Below, piece by piece: positions 13,204 to 24,541 of a stretch of DNA of 64,000 nucleotides (its first letter is position 1; the number at the start of each line of letters is the position of its first letter). The notes beneath the pieces are model-generated. The model had not been told where the DNA came from, did not search any database, and saw nothing but the letters and a program-made list of their open reading frames with translations. This stretch comes from Aphelenchoides besseyi (taxonomy: Eukaryota; Nematoda; Chromadorea; Rhabditida; Aphelenchoididae): assembly GCA_024699855.1 (NCBI GenBank), contig JAMPIQ010000001.1:15562001-15626000 (forward strand), read 5' to 3'. The position numbers were made by a program, and so were the translations under genes.

Positions 13204-14941
13204 TTAAAGAGCTTCCAATGGCACATCGGTTTTTGGTTTGGAGTTTGCATCGTGACTTTGCCTTCGACTTCCATTTTCGTGTTCATTTTCTTCATCTGTT
13301 TCATCCGAAACTCCGCTGTGAGTCTCGTTGTCGGTATGATGTTCGGATTGACGACGTTCTTGATGTCGCGAAGAAGTTGAGTGCCGATCTTCGTGTTCGC
13401 TATGATCAGTTCTGTGAGTTGGCGGTGTTTCGTTGCGATGATTTTGTTCGTGCTCACTATCCGATTTTCTATTTTCGTTCTCCGAATGTCGATCCTCGTT
13501 TTCTGAGTGCCGATGTTCATTGTCGGAATGTTCAGTTTCGCTATGTCGAGTTTCTTCGCGATGAGATTCGTCGCTTCGATGCTCATCAGCGGTTGGTGTT
13601 TGACGATCTAAACGATTCGGTCGATGATCGAGAGGTTGTTTGTTACCATGCGGTGAAGACGCACTGCGTTGAGATCGACGCGATGCCGGTCGATGGCCGG
13701 AGAACCGGGACTCTGCACGAGTCGATGGTCGGGACTCACTTTCGTGGACAACAACGGACGGTGGAGTTCGATTGGCTGCCCGTGGTGTTTCCGGTGATTC
13801 CGATTTATGTTTTCTTTCGGCTGAAGATTTTCGTGTAGAATCCAGCGATTTGACAAACATACGTGACTTTGCCGCCTTCTTGACTTTTCGTTTCGGTTTT
13901 GTGGACTCCGTTTTTCCATTGGTCTTCTTCTCATCATCCGATTTCTTGCTACAAACCAGAAGTAAAAGTTGTCAGTCAAGAACGTACACTTTTTTCTTTT
14001 TGAGTTTCGATTTCGTTTGATCGGTTGAATTTGCTCGTGATGTTGTTTTCTTTTTTTCTGGTGCCTTTGACTTGAGTCCGAAAAGTTAATAGAAACGAGT
14101 TTGTCGACTTACCTCCGCTCTGTTCTTACGAGGAACTGCAAAACTGCGAGAGCGTCCCGAAGTTCCGTTTATTGTGCTTCCCGTTGTACTACTCTTCGTG
14201 CTGCTGCCATTTAAACTTGTGACCGTAAGATCTCTGAAACTACAAAGTGACCACTATTCCTCGTGAGATTTGTACGAAACATGATTCGCACGTTTTGGCT
14301 CGTACTCACTGGCACAAGCCTCTTCAAGTACTTAATGTTGAAATACAATCAAACAGAAATGTAAAAATATCATAAGAAGAAGTACCTTGATGTTGATCTC
14401 AGTTCCGTATTGCTTCTCGTAAGTCTTGAAGGCGCCGAACGTTTGGATGACAAGGATAAGACCGAATCTTCTCGTTTATCGTTTCCGGCACGATTTCGAT
14501 GAACAAACGCGTTTTGTTGTTTGTGATAAGCGGCTCCGTAGTCCAACGGCATGAAACCACCGGATGAAGCGACATACTCGTGATTGTTTTCCAACTGCTG
14601 AGTTGAACGAACCAAGGTACCGTTTCGAGTATACAACCGTTTTACGCCGCTAATCAAACCAACTCGCTCACTAATCGCATCCAAAAAAGCGTTGATGTCG
14701 TGAGAGTGTTTCATATTCAAGACAACCTAGAAAGCAGTTTTAGTTTTATAGAACAATGTAAACATACATTGATTCCTTTGTGATATGGATCACCATTTCG
14801 ATAAACTCGAACTCGTTTTCCAACCTCCGGTTTCGTTGTTGTCGGATGGGTTCCTTCTTTTCGACGTGTCGATGGTGATCGTGACTCTGTCGATTTTGGC
14901 TTCGCACGTTTCTTCGGTTTTTTCGTCGATTCGGAAGACAT
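13204..14941 (-). CDS. Doublecortin-domain protein with a long His/Glu/Asp/Ser-rich tail
   Basis: Predicted microtubule-associated protein. ATG 14941 starts a basic linker (KKPKKRAKPKSTESRSPS) that leads into one doublecortin (DCX) domain: GKRVRVYRNGDPYHKG, then HDINAFLDAISERVGL, then VKRLYTRNGTLVRSTQQLE and HEYVASSGGFMPLDYG. This is the ubiquitin-like DCX fold with the usual YRNGD and YTxxG motifs. After it the protein becomes low complexity: a Ser/Thr-rich part (14130-14240), a Lys-rich part, then about 150 residues dominated by repeats of the type HSENEDRHSENENR and SEHEDRHSTSS, ending DVPLEAL at 13204-13206. The tail is both very acidic and His-rich. About six exons are visible. Only one DCX domain was found, where doublecortin itself has two. 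Orthology is uncertain. Confidence 0.82.
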
Positions 14942-15943
14942 GTCCTGAAATTGTAGTACCGTAAACGACATTAAGAGACATAAAATCCACGAGTCTGTCA
15001 AATCGACCGCCTTCGAAGGTTTTTGGTGGAGTCAAAGGCGGCGGTTAGAGGGAGGGTTTTACGATGCTAAGAAACCAATTTTGTTTGACTGTTAAACGGT
15101 CGAAACAAAAGGTCGTGAGGATTGAAGTTGGACATTTCGATGTCACGAGGTAGTTTCTTGTAATTTATGACAATTAAAAACGTCAGATTGAGAAGCCAGG
15201 AATAGAGAGCTCGTGACAAGTGGATTAGCCAATTCAAACAGCTTCCTTTTTTCAGCCACTCAGTTTCGTACTCACAGAAGTTTTTGGCACCGAAATTGTT
15301 TCACAGTGTTTAGCAACAAATTCCCGCAGTCGCGCACGAATACCATGGTGATGTTTCCGCGCCCTGAGACCAAAAGAAAAACCAACTGTGTTGGGACTCG
15401 CCGTTGTCAACAAACCACCTTGTTTCCTTCGGTTTTGGTCTAACTGCCGGACGAGATGCCAATTTGCGAAAAGAACGGACGGCACAGTCGACAGTTGTTG
15501 TTGTGTAGCGACCGGGAACACGGCGGGTGCTTGTTGCTGTTTAACCAAAGGCTCCCGAACCGTCTTCTTTTTAAAACTTTATTCTACGAAGTTGAACTTC
15601 AACAAATGACTAATGAATGTGTTGGGCAATAAATAGACAGCTAAGATAAACAGAAATCAACTTATTTCCTCGCCGTGACATCACCACAACTTGTCACACA
15701 AGCACAGTGTTATATTGAAAGGCAAATACGAAGGTTAAGAGGCACAATCGAAACATCTATTAGCAGAGAACTCGCATAAATTTAGATGTTGCCTAATGAA
15801 ATTTGCATCCGAAAGGTTTTCTGTGCAGGACGATCAGTTACATTTTGTTTTGTGCTTTTGAGAAGACGGGTGATTTTCGTCCTTGTCTAGGGCGTCGAAG
15901 TTGATGGACGATGGAAAAGTGATGGTCTATTGTCGTCTGGAGC
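14942..15943. other. 1 kb intergenic region
   Basis: Contains the presumed promoter of the doublecortin gene. A minus-strand frame of about 100 codons (15252-15548) is open but has no ATG, no family resemblance and no clear splice sites. Nothing else is supported. Confidence 0.5.
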
Positions 15944-17472
15944 ATGTTGCTTCTTGTCGTGAGTCGGGCAGTTGAAGACGATGAGCGATTTCAATGCGAC
16001 GGTGATTTTTAACGTATGAGATCGGTGTTTACTAACGAACTTGAGATGTTTAGCTGCACCGTTCTTTGACCACGTTCCCAATCCAAGTAACAAAGTTCCG
16101 CATTTAATTTGTCCGGGCGATTTCAGCACCTACTACGAACTTTGGACCGTCGATACTCATAGTCTTTATCAAGGATGGTCCAGTATTATGATTGTTTGTA
16201 AGTTTAAATGGTATATCGAATCCACCTCTTTTATTACAGCAAAATACAAGAAACTTGGGAAAACAAGCACCATGTTGGAATTTATGATGCCACCAACCTT
16301 TTTTATGACACTCTATAACGAAGAACGGTAATCCTTGATTTTTTTTATCTATTGCATTTTTGTTTTACAAGAAGAAGGGCAAGAACGGCGAAATAGTGAG
16401 TAAACTTTCTCCTCAGCTACAACCCCATTCAAAAGCTAAATGTTTGTTGGTACAAATAGAATAAAGTTCTGTTTTAAATTTGTTGTTTCGCCAATCGGAA
16501 GAAGTTTAACTTATGATCCAAAAACGTTGCGTCTCAACCAAAGAATCTCGGAACGGTGCCATCGACTCTTCTTTAACACAACACACTTCATAGACTTGAA
16601 CGAGATGTATGAGAAACGGTATGTTTGATTCGAGAATATGATTTAGTTTTCTATTTCAGGAAAAACAATTCGGACAACACTCCAGTTGGCCTTCAACTGG
16701 AAAAGCCACCAAAAATATACCCGATCTCCGACATTCCACTCTTCGAGCTAAGTCCTAATATGCGTCAGAAAATCGAACAATACTGTAGTGCGATTTCATC
16801 TAATTCCATTAATGATCAATTAGGTTTAGAATAACTATTGTGCGGTTGATATGAACAGCGACGGATCAAGCTTGCTGATGGATCATGATTATCGGATTGT
16901 TGTACACGAAAACAGAATTGTTTGTCGACATCTACAAGGATGAAAGAGGAATCAACGTGCACTACATGATTCGAAAAAATGAGTAAGTTTTCTGTTCAAT
17001 TGACTGATTAAAATCATCGAATTTGAGCAATTGGTTCTACTTTCCGCAAAATCTAAAGACCTTTACCAATGAAGACAATTTGTTCAACCTCTCGTTAGCT
17101 TCGTACAAAGGTTGGGGGCAATGAGTCGTAATGTTGCCCGTCATTCATAACAAGGAAGCATTTTTTGAACGTTCAGCCAAGTGATCCACTTAGCACCAAA
17201 GAGAACGACAAAACGTCTACGAACTATTTCCACTTTGGCTACTCCAGCACCAAAGACAACTACCATTCGTACGATTACTACAGTAGAAAGGTTGGTTTCG
17301 AACTGCAATGGTTGGTATTTTGAGAGTCTAATCCAATATTAGGTTATGCACGTGTGCTGTTAAAGAGCTGACGACTACTCCGTCGACTACCACTAGTGGA
17401 TCGATGAACGCAAATGCTTATTCATTGATGTTTCTCGTTTTTAGTCTTTTGATTTTGTGTTTTATTTCTTAG
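15944..17472 (+). pseudogene. Probably decaying gene for a secreted or GPI-anchored protein
   Basis: Several coding-looking blocks lie in order on the plus strand but cannot be joined into one clean frame. ATG 15944 opens a signal-peptide-like start (MLLLVVSRAVEDDERFQCD). A 56-bp intron with a TACTAAC branch-like motif leads to a block reading FDHVPNPSNKVPHLICPGDF, and another block reads YKKLGKTSTMLEFMMPP. After a disturbed stretch near 16330-16500 come RSLTYDPKTLRLNQR, IPLFELSPNMRQKIEQYC with a stop at 16834, then LFVDIYKDERGINVHYMI and a stop near 17124. The last block (FHFGYSSTKDNYHSYDYY, then a Thr/Ser-rich stretch and SLMFLVFSLLILCFIS) ends like a GPI-anchor signal at 17470-17472. AATAAA follows near 17512. 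At least three frame or stop problems suggest a pseudogene; undetected alternative splicing is the other reading. Family not recognised. Confidence 0.5.
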
Positions 17473-17713
17473 ATGTTGGTTTTGTTTGTGTAAAGGCGTC
17501 TATTTAAATGTGAATAAAAGTTTTTGTTGAAATTCACTCTTCAATAGTTCAAAGAGCAATCGCTGAAACAAACTTCCACTGACCGCACGGAACGCCAAAC
17601 GAACTATGTGGTCATAGATGGATTGATTCAACGCTCTTGTTTCTTCGCTATCCACCAAATGCCAATATTTTTGGCACAATGACGATTGACATTTGAAGTC
17701 CTTTGCGTTAAAA

Positions 17714-19688
17714 ATGGTGAGTTCTTTTCACGCACCTTTTAGTTATTGAACACGATTGAACTCAATGAAATCTTTCGGTTCTTCAGCTCCCAAACTTATT
17801 CCCAATTTTTTCAGAATATTGATTCTCTCAATTTGGCCGCTACCGAAGCGGATTTCAAGCGTTTCGACTCCGATTTCGATGGTTACGTGACTGGAGCGGA
17901 TGTTAAAGAGCCGCTCATTGCTTCGGGACTTCCACAAATGACGTTGGCGAAGTTGTGGGAGCTTGTTGATATCAACCATTGCGGACGGTTGAGCCACGCT
18001 CAATTCACACTTCTCACTTACTTAGTCAAAGAATGTCGACAAGGTGCACAAGTGCCCGATTATCTAACACCACAAATTTTGCAATGGATCTCACCAACCG
18101 TCACAATGGTAAGCGATTTTGTTGCCTACGAAATAGTTTCGATCAAACATCGTAGGGTATCAGAAAGATTTTTTGCTACGAAAACATTCATTTTTGATTG
18201 TAAAGACAAGCAGTTTACATTCATGGTTGTTTATGGAGTTTTCTTTAGAACATCGAAAGCCTTGATTTGGCCGCCACCGAAGCCGACTTCAAACGATTCG
18301 ATACCGATTTCGATGGTTACGTAAACGGTGCGGATGTCAAAGAGCCGCTCATCGCTTCGGGACTTCCACAAATGACGTTGGCGAAGTTGTGGGCACTGGT
18401 CGACATCAATCACAGCGGCCGTTTAAATCACGCACAGTTCACTCTTTTGATTCATTTGGTTAAAGAATCACGTCAAGGAACAACAATCCCCGAATATCTT
18501 CCTTCTCACCTCTTGCAGTGGATTTCAAGTGCTTCCTCGCCAGTGAGTCAATAGCCATCTCTAATTAACCTAAGTTGTTTTGCAGCCGAAAGTTCAGTTG
18601 CCGCCAAATCCAAAAATCGATGAGTTGAACGGAGAAATAGCCGAGCAACGAGAAGAACGTCGCAAAGCCGAACAAGACTTAGTCCAATTGGATGCTGATA
18701 CGTCGGTTAAAAACGCGGAAATTAAGAATGCTGAGGTTTGTCGATTAACGTGGAGTCTTTTCAACGTTCCGAGACTTCAGATTGAACTATACACTTTGAA
18801 TGCAACTGTCAAACAACTTCGGAATCAACGTGCCGAAGCGGCGAAACGTCTGGCCGATTTGGACGACAAGATTTTGCGCTTGGAAAGCCAATGCGAAGAG
18901 TTGACCAAACGTTTGAAGAACGAAGAAGAACGAGTTAATTCGGTTAAAGAAGAGATAAAATCAGCAGAACAGAATCAGGAAGCAAGTTCCCATTCTTTTA
19001 TGGTATCTAATCGTGAATTTAGGCCGAACAAAAGGTTGTGAACGATCTGCGCAACGAGCTCGGACAGTTGGATGCTAAACATGAACACGATCAGGCACAA
19101 TTGTCGCGAGAAAACGCGGAAATGGAACGAATTGTTGACGAGTTGACGCGTGTTGAATGGCACGTCGATACGAACAAAGAAGACATGATCCGATTGGAGA
19201 AGATGATCAACGAGTTAACAGCCGAACTGAAGGTAGCCGACGCACTCGAATCGCCAACCGGTAATGAAAGTCTTCTGTTTCGTCAATTCCAAATGATCTC
19301 AAGTGTAAGTTCGGTTTTTGACCGCAAAATTTAAAGGCAATGTTCAGAACGGTGTTGTGAATGTTCCGGGCAGTCCATCAGATCAGAAACCTTCAACCGC
19401 ACCACAACGCCCCGCACCTCCGACTTTGTGTTCGGTAGCAGCGGCATTTAGTGAAAATACGAACCGACCGCTCTACGATACCGTTGCTGTTGATCCGTTC
19501 AAAAGTAGGTAGCGTCTATTAATGCTCTCTGACAGACGTGTTTAGGCGATCCGTTCGAGAATGTTGACCATTCGAAGCAGTCCGGTTTTGACGATCCTTT
19601 CGGCCGTCCACCAGCCGGCAATCAAACCGATCCGTTTGGATCGGATCCATTCGGTGAAGCGACTTTCTTTGTTCCGTGGCAAAAATAA
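17714..19688 (+). CDS. EPS15/ehs-1-like: EPS15-like endocytic adaptor with two near-duplicate EH domains
   Basis: Clathrin-mediated endocytosis scaffold: EH domains bind NPF peptides and DPF motifs bind AP-2. The first coding exon appears to be the single codon ATG (17714-17716) followed by GTGAGT. EH domain 1 is exon 17815-18108 and EH domain 2 is exon 18249-18542; both are exactly 294 bp, phase 0. Each has the EF-hand-like loop (DSDFDGYVTGADV and DTDFDGYVNGADV) and the peptide-binding tryptophan (LAKLWELVD and LAKLWALVD). A long coiled coil follows (RKAEQDLVQLDADTSVKNAE to KMINELTAELKVADAL). The C-terminus has repeated AP-2 motifs (VDPFK, DDPFG, SDPFG). TAA is at 19686-19688. EPS15 usually has three EH domains; here only two, and they are unusually alike. 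Confidence 0.9.
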
Positions 19689-20101
19689 CCGTTTAAACAT
19701 TCGAACTAACTTTCTTTCCCTTGTATTCAATCAAATAGCCATATAACTACTATAACTACTTAGAGAACAAACATCTATTTTCTCCACTTTTACTTTCTTT
19801 CTTCTCCACCGCTATACACACTTCTGGTCTGTTAGATTACAAATTAAAGAATTCCTTCGGATCTTATTGCTCATATTTAGTCTTAGGACATCAAGTAAGC
19901 AAGAGAACTTCAGACACTAGAACCTTTTGTTTTGAACGAAACATTAGAACATAAACCTTATTACTATAAATCTAATCACACTAAAAGCTGTCAAAGTGAC
20001 GCAGTTAATGTAGCGATTTGCGATCTTTATTGTGATTCCAGCGTTTAAACTATGATCCTATTTATTTTGTCCAATTTACAAACACGAAACCTTTCGTTGC
20101 A
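19689..20101. other. Convergent 3' intergenic stretch
   Basis: 413 bp between the EPS15-like stop and the collagen stop. It is AT-rich with CTACTATAACTACT-type repeats near 19745-19760 and no coding signal. Confidence 0.5.
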
Positions 20102-22405
20102 TCAACTGCGACCAAAATAACGTTGTCGTTGTGTTTTGGCCAAAATCAAACGTTGTCGTCGACGAACATCGTCGTTCCAGTCCTGTACAACTACCGGATT
20201 CTCATCACTATTGAAGCCAACACGATCTTGACCGTTATAATTGGCCGATGGATAAACTCGAGATTGTTGATCGCTGTAATGTTTCAGTTAAACGCAGAAT
20301 TTTTGTTCGTTTCAACCTTGAATAGTCGGTTCGTTGGTTATTTGCCGTGTTGTAGTAGTTGAGTACTGAGCGTTGTGGCGGATATTGTTGTCCGGGTTGA
20401 TAGCCCTGTGGATGATGTTCACGACGTGTTCCTTGAATTTCAGTAATTGGCAACTCGTTAACGCGAATTTCTGTCGTATACTCACGACCTTCTGCAGTTA
20501 ATAAGCATTACGATCACTTAGCCAAAGCAATTTGTCTATTCGATTACCTGGTCGCTGTTGTGGATTGTAAACAGCTTCATTTACCACTCCATAACGATGC
20601 TCCATACCACGAGAAGTTCCTGCGCTGTTTTGATTTGCCTAAACATCCCATAGAATTTTTGTTGTGTTAACTTACGGTCGGAACTGCGGCCGGCGGTGAA
20701 GCACTTCGATTTGGCGACGGAGAACGACCGAAATTCGAGTATGAAGGTCCCGGACTGCCATACGAGTTTGCAACTTGAACATCACGAACACGTTCCGGAC
20801 ATTTGCAGTATCCGGCATCAGAGCCTAAAGCGTTGGGTTAAACATAAAAATCTGATGAATTAAAACACCTGGTACTCCAGATAGACCTTGAACCTAGAAA
20901 TAAAGAAGTAAAACCATTAACATCCGCTATCTACTCCATCAACACCGTCCAGTCCTCGTTGACCTTTTATTCCGCGTGGCCCAACTCTGCCTCGAATACC
21001 ATCACGACCAAAATCTCCTACACGACCCGTAGGACCTCTTAAATTACAGTAAAATCAACTGTTATGTCATCTTTACCGAGGACCCGGATCTCCAACTGAA
21101 CCTCGTTGACCTTTACTGAAGACAATTGGCAATAGACATCGTGGGTTCCTTATAATCGCTTACCGTCCTGGTGTTCCTTTTCCGCCGCCTTGAGCATCAG
21201 CACCTCGTGGCCCCGGCAATCCTACAAATAGAAATTGTGTAAAAGAAAGGTTGTGCTCATTCGTAAATTAAAAAACAAAACAAACCTGCACGACCAGTTT
21301 TTCCTCGAACTCCAACATCACCCTTCAAAGTAGTTTGTAAAACAGTCACACAAAAATTTAGGTTTAACAGCCATCAAATGACTGTTTTGCCATCCAATTG
21401 TTATAACTCACCGTAGGGCCTAATGGTCCAGGGATTCCAGGGACCTTAAAGTCTCTAGCTATCAGATTCGCAAACTTCGATTCATACCCCGTGAACACCT
21501 TGGATTCCACGCTCACCCTTTGCTCCAACGATTCCCGTTTTTCCTTTCGGTCTTAAAACTCAAAAATCTCAGTTGTTTTTCTTTCACTTATCTGGTGCTC
21601 CTGGTGGACTGAAATCTATAAGTTACCAAACGAAGTTTCTATTATTTTCTTACCCAGCAGGACATGCGCAAACTTCGGGTTCCGGCTTAGCGGCAACACC
21701 GCCGTAGGGATCATTTTCCCCGAAATTTGCACTTGATTGTGGAGCAGCGAAAGCTGGATAATCTTCACCGTCCAATCCGGGAGCTCCGTCCAATCCGGAC
21801 TCACCAATTTCGCTGTAATTCAATTGTTTATCAACTCCAAAATTCTTATCAAACTACCCAGGCGGTCCCGGTGGTCCTTTGGCTCCGATTGGACATTTGA
21901 ATGAAACCGGCAAACTTCGATGTTCACCGTCGTAGTCGATGTTCGACATTGCGCAACAACCTAAAAACCAAAAGTTTCACAGAATTTGAGGGTTCTCTCT
22001 TACACTTCACTTTAGCTAATCCATAACCATAGGTTGGTGCGGCAAGCGGTGGAGGTGGAGTGTACGAATTGTAATTGTCGTACGAGTTTCCGTTTTCGTA
22101 AGCTTGTTGTCCGTTGAAATTGTAATCATCGTATTGACGACGAAGACGATCACGTGGCACTCGGATTTTGGTGCTCATCTTTTGTAAATCGTTCCACAAC
22201 TCATTGGAGACATTCTGAAAACATAGAGTTTAATGGTCCAATAGATTTCATTTCTTACTCGAACGCTCTTGAACTCCTGCTCCCATTCGTGTCTCAATTT
22301 GTCGATGTCGTGCAACAGGATCGGAGTCAAAATCAACAAACCGGCCAACGAAATAACCGTCAAGGTTACCGTGGAGTAAAGAATGAAAAGAAGAACGCGG
22401 CTCAT
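20102..22405 (-). CDS. Cuticle collagen
   Basis: Structural protein of the nematode cuticle. ATG 22405 begins an N-terminal membrane segment (LFILYSTVTLTVISLAGLLI) and a short helix (RHEWEQEFKSVR), the nematode cuticle-collagen N-terminal domain. A subtilisin/furin-type site follows (VPRDRLRRQ), then a Tyr/Asn/Pro-rich linker, a CC pair (near 21955) and the collagenous region, cut by non-helical spacers with cysteines (EVCACPAGPPGAP near 21660; ECKCPERV-like near 20800). Gly-X-Y blocks include GPTGRVGDFGRDGIRGR and KGQRGLDGVDG. The C-terminus (NPVVVQDWNDDVRRRQR to RYFGRS, TGA at 20102-20104) is long and non-collagenous. The helix is split into a dozen or more exons of about 30-100 bp, many more than usual for C. 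elegans cuticle collagens. Confidence 0.93.
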
Positions 22406-22693
22406 GGCAGCGATTCTACGAAAAGTGAGTAAAGTGATTGTGCTTATATTCACCGAAAATGTTGGATGTAAGATCCGGATCGATGCAGAAAATCTCAAAA
22501 ACTGTCATTCAAATCTGTCGCTCCTTTTCATTTGGTTCGAACTCCTGCTGCTTAATCGTAAAAGCGGACCGTTTCATCGATTTAACTCACTACTTCTTCC
22601 ACTTAACCAGATGTTTTTTCAATAACCTGTTTAGTAATCGATATGAAAATGCACTATTTCAATTCTTCTACTCATCGACAAAAGCAAATCAGT

Positions 22694-24342
22694 TTATTGG
22701 TCACTTCTTTTCGATTCATATGCTTTCGGTTGATCGTCATTATCTTTAGAATCTATTTCGTCTTGAGTGACCGATGGATCATTTGGAGTCGTTGAAGTTG
22801 GAGTCGTCGAAGTTGGAGTCATCGAAGTTGGAAGACTGACGTACACTGGAACCTTGATCTTCTTGGACTTTGGTTTCTCAATCGCAGTCGATTTGTTGAC
22901 AGGAAGTGGCGAATTGAACGGATCAGTCGTCTGAATTGAAATGCTGATTTGGTGCAAACGTTAACTTCAAACCTTTCGTCGTTTCCCCTCATCAACGGTC
23001 GCCGATTTCTCTTGATTTTTAACGATGACATAGGTCGGCTTTTGAGTTGTCTTCGATTTCTGTTTCTTGACTCCGCATAAACCCTTCTTTTCTTTTGGCC
23101 ACGGTGGTGGAATGACCTCTTTATTCTGAAAACCATTAGACTTTGATTTCGATGTCAACTCACCTTTTCCACCCATTTCAACGGTGCATCCAACGACAAG
23201 TTGTAGTCTTCGGCTTCTGCTTTTAACGAGCAAAAAAAGAAGTCGTAGTTGGGATTCGAATAGTCCCCAGTCTCGTCGATCATTCGTGCAAAGTCCTCGA
23301 AACACGGCGGCACTTTGCTGTAAATTTCACGAGCTAAAAAACGCTTTTAACTAGCATAGAAAGCAATCAACTTACGACAACGTTTAATAAAGTAGTCTTT
23401 CATTTGTATGATCGCATCAGTTTCATCTTTAGCCCACGGGAACTTTCGTTTGAAGATTTCAAAGGTCTAAGATACAGAAATCACTAGTTGATTAGCGTGG
23501 CGAACTCACAACGTAAAACCACGATTCGAGATCATCACGACGAGTTTGAGGTTTCTCTTTGTGTGTGTTTCGAGAAGCGTAGTTCCGAGTTCCGATGAAA
23601 GTGTAGGCTGAACTGGTCGGCATTCTGTGTGGATCCGTGCAGAATCGAACTGCCATACCGAAGTCAATAATGAAAACTGTGTTCTCGTCTACTCCACGTC
23701 CGACGGCATAGTTAGCGGGTTTGAGGTCACGATGAATTCGACCAAGAAAATGAAAGTTGCGAAGACCACGAAGAGTTTGAAACGTGATTATGAGTGCTGT
23801 TTCATAAGTCGGACTATTTTTTGAGAGAAGATCCGCGAGTGATGAACCGAGGAGTGGCAAAAAAAGAAAGTCACAGATTGCGGGCACTCCACCAAAATCA
23901 TAGCATCCCATCAAGTTCTCCGTTCCCGGCATATTTGCTTGTTTGAGTTCACTGATTTCTTTGTAGACTTCGTATTCACGCTAAAACAGATTTAATTGAA
24001 CACCTTGAAATCAACATGCCGTAAGTCTCGTGGTTTCCTTCCCGTCTGTCCACTCCACTTTAACGACCATCGCTTGCTTGTCGCTCATTCGCTCAACTTT
24101 GTACACCGTACCACAACCACCTTTCCCCAACTGATTTTTGACCAAGTACTTAAAGTTGTTGGTGCGAATGATCGAGTTCTCTGGCAATGTTCGTACCTCC
24201 CATGGTTTCGGTTTCTTCACTTCTTCAGTTCTTTTTGTTTCCTTCGGTTTGTCAGCTCTGAAACGAGAATTCACTGTCAACTAGAATAAACTTACATGTC
24301 GCTTTTCTTCGACTTCTTTCTCTTCTTGCCAGTCCAAAACAT
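22694..24342 (-). CDS. TTBK/casein-kinase-1-like protein kinase
   Basis: Ser/Thr kinase of the CK1 group, closest by motif to tau-tubulin kinases, a group strongly expanded in nematodes. ATG 24342 (MFWTGKKRKKSKKSD) precedes a kinase domain with glycine loop (QLGKGGCGTVYKVE), VKVEW lysine strand, catalytic loop HRDLKPANYAVG, IIDFGMAVRF and the CK1/TTBK-type segment FIGTRNYASRNTHKEKPQTR in place of APE. RRDDLESWFYV is the usual helix F region. The lower lobe continues through FKRKFPWAKDETDAII and ends near KAEAEDYNLSLDAP. The C-terminal tail is basic then Ser/Thr-rich, with TPTSTTPTSTTP repeats, ending YESKRSDQ. Several short introns; the last donor is GTTTGAAG. The MATH-BTB gene ends only 199 bp upstream on the same strand, so co-transcription is possible. 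Confidence 0.92.
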
Positions 24343-24541
24343 CTCAACGAGACAGAGAGAAGAACTGATCTGAAGACCAATGTTCAAAGAAACCACAAAA
24401 AATTGCAACCTTAAATTTTATGCAGATTTTATGTTTTGATCACTTCCAAGTCTACATGCAACATCGATTTATGTGTAAAAAAATTTCAACAAGAAAAACG
24501 TTCCACAACCAAATCTTGTTTTAAGAAAATCAATGAGCAAT

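Noticed and set aside
13218..13838. 206-codon plus-strand ORF opposite the doublecortin tail
   Set aside because: It is the antisense of a low-complexity, CGA/TCG-rich coding tail, which keeps the opposite frame open. The minus-strand reading is in frame with a doublecortin domain.
15252..15548. 98-codon minus-strand frame starting at TTG, Gln-rich
   Set aside because: No ATG, no clean donor or acceptor, and not joinable to the doublecortin gene.
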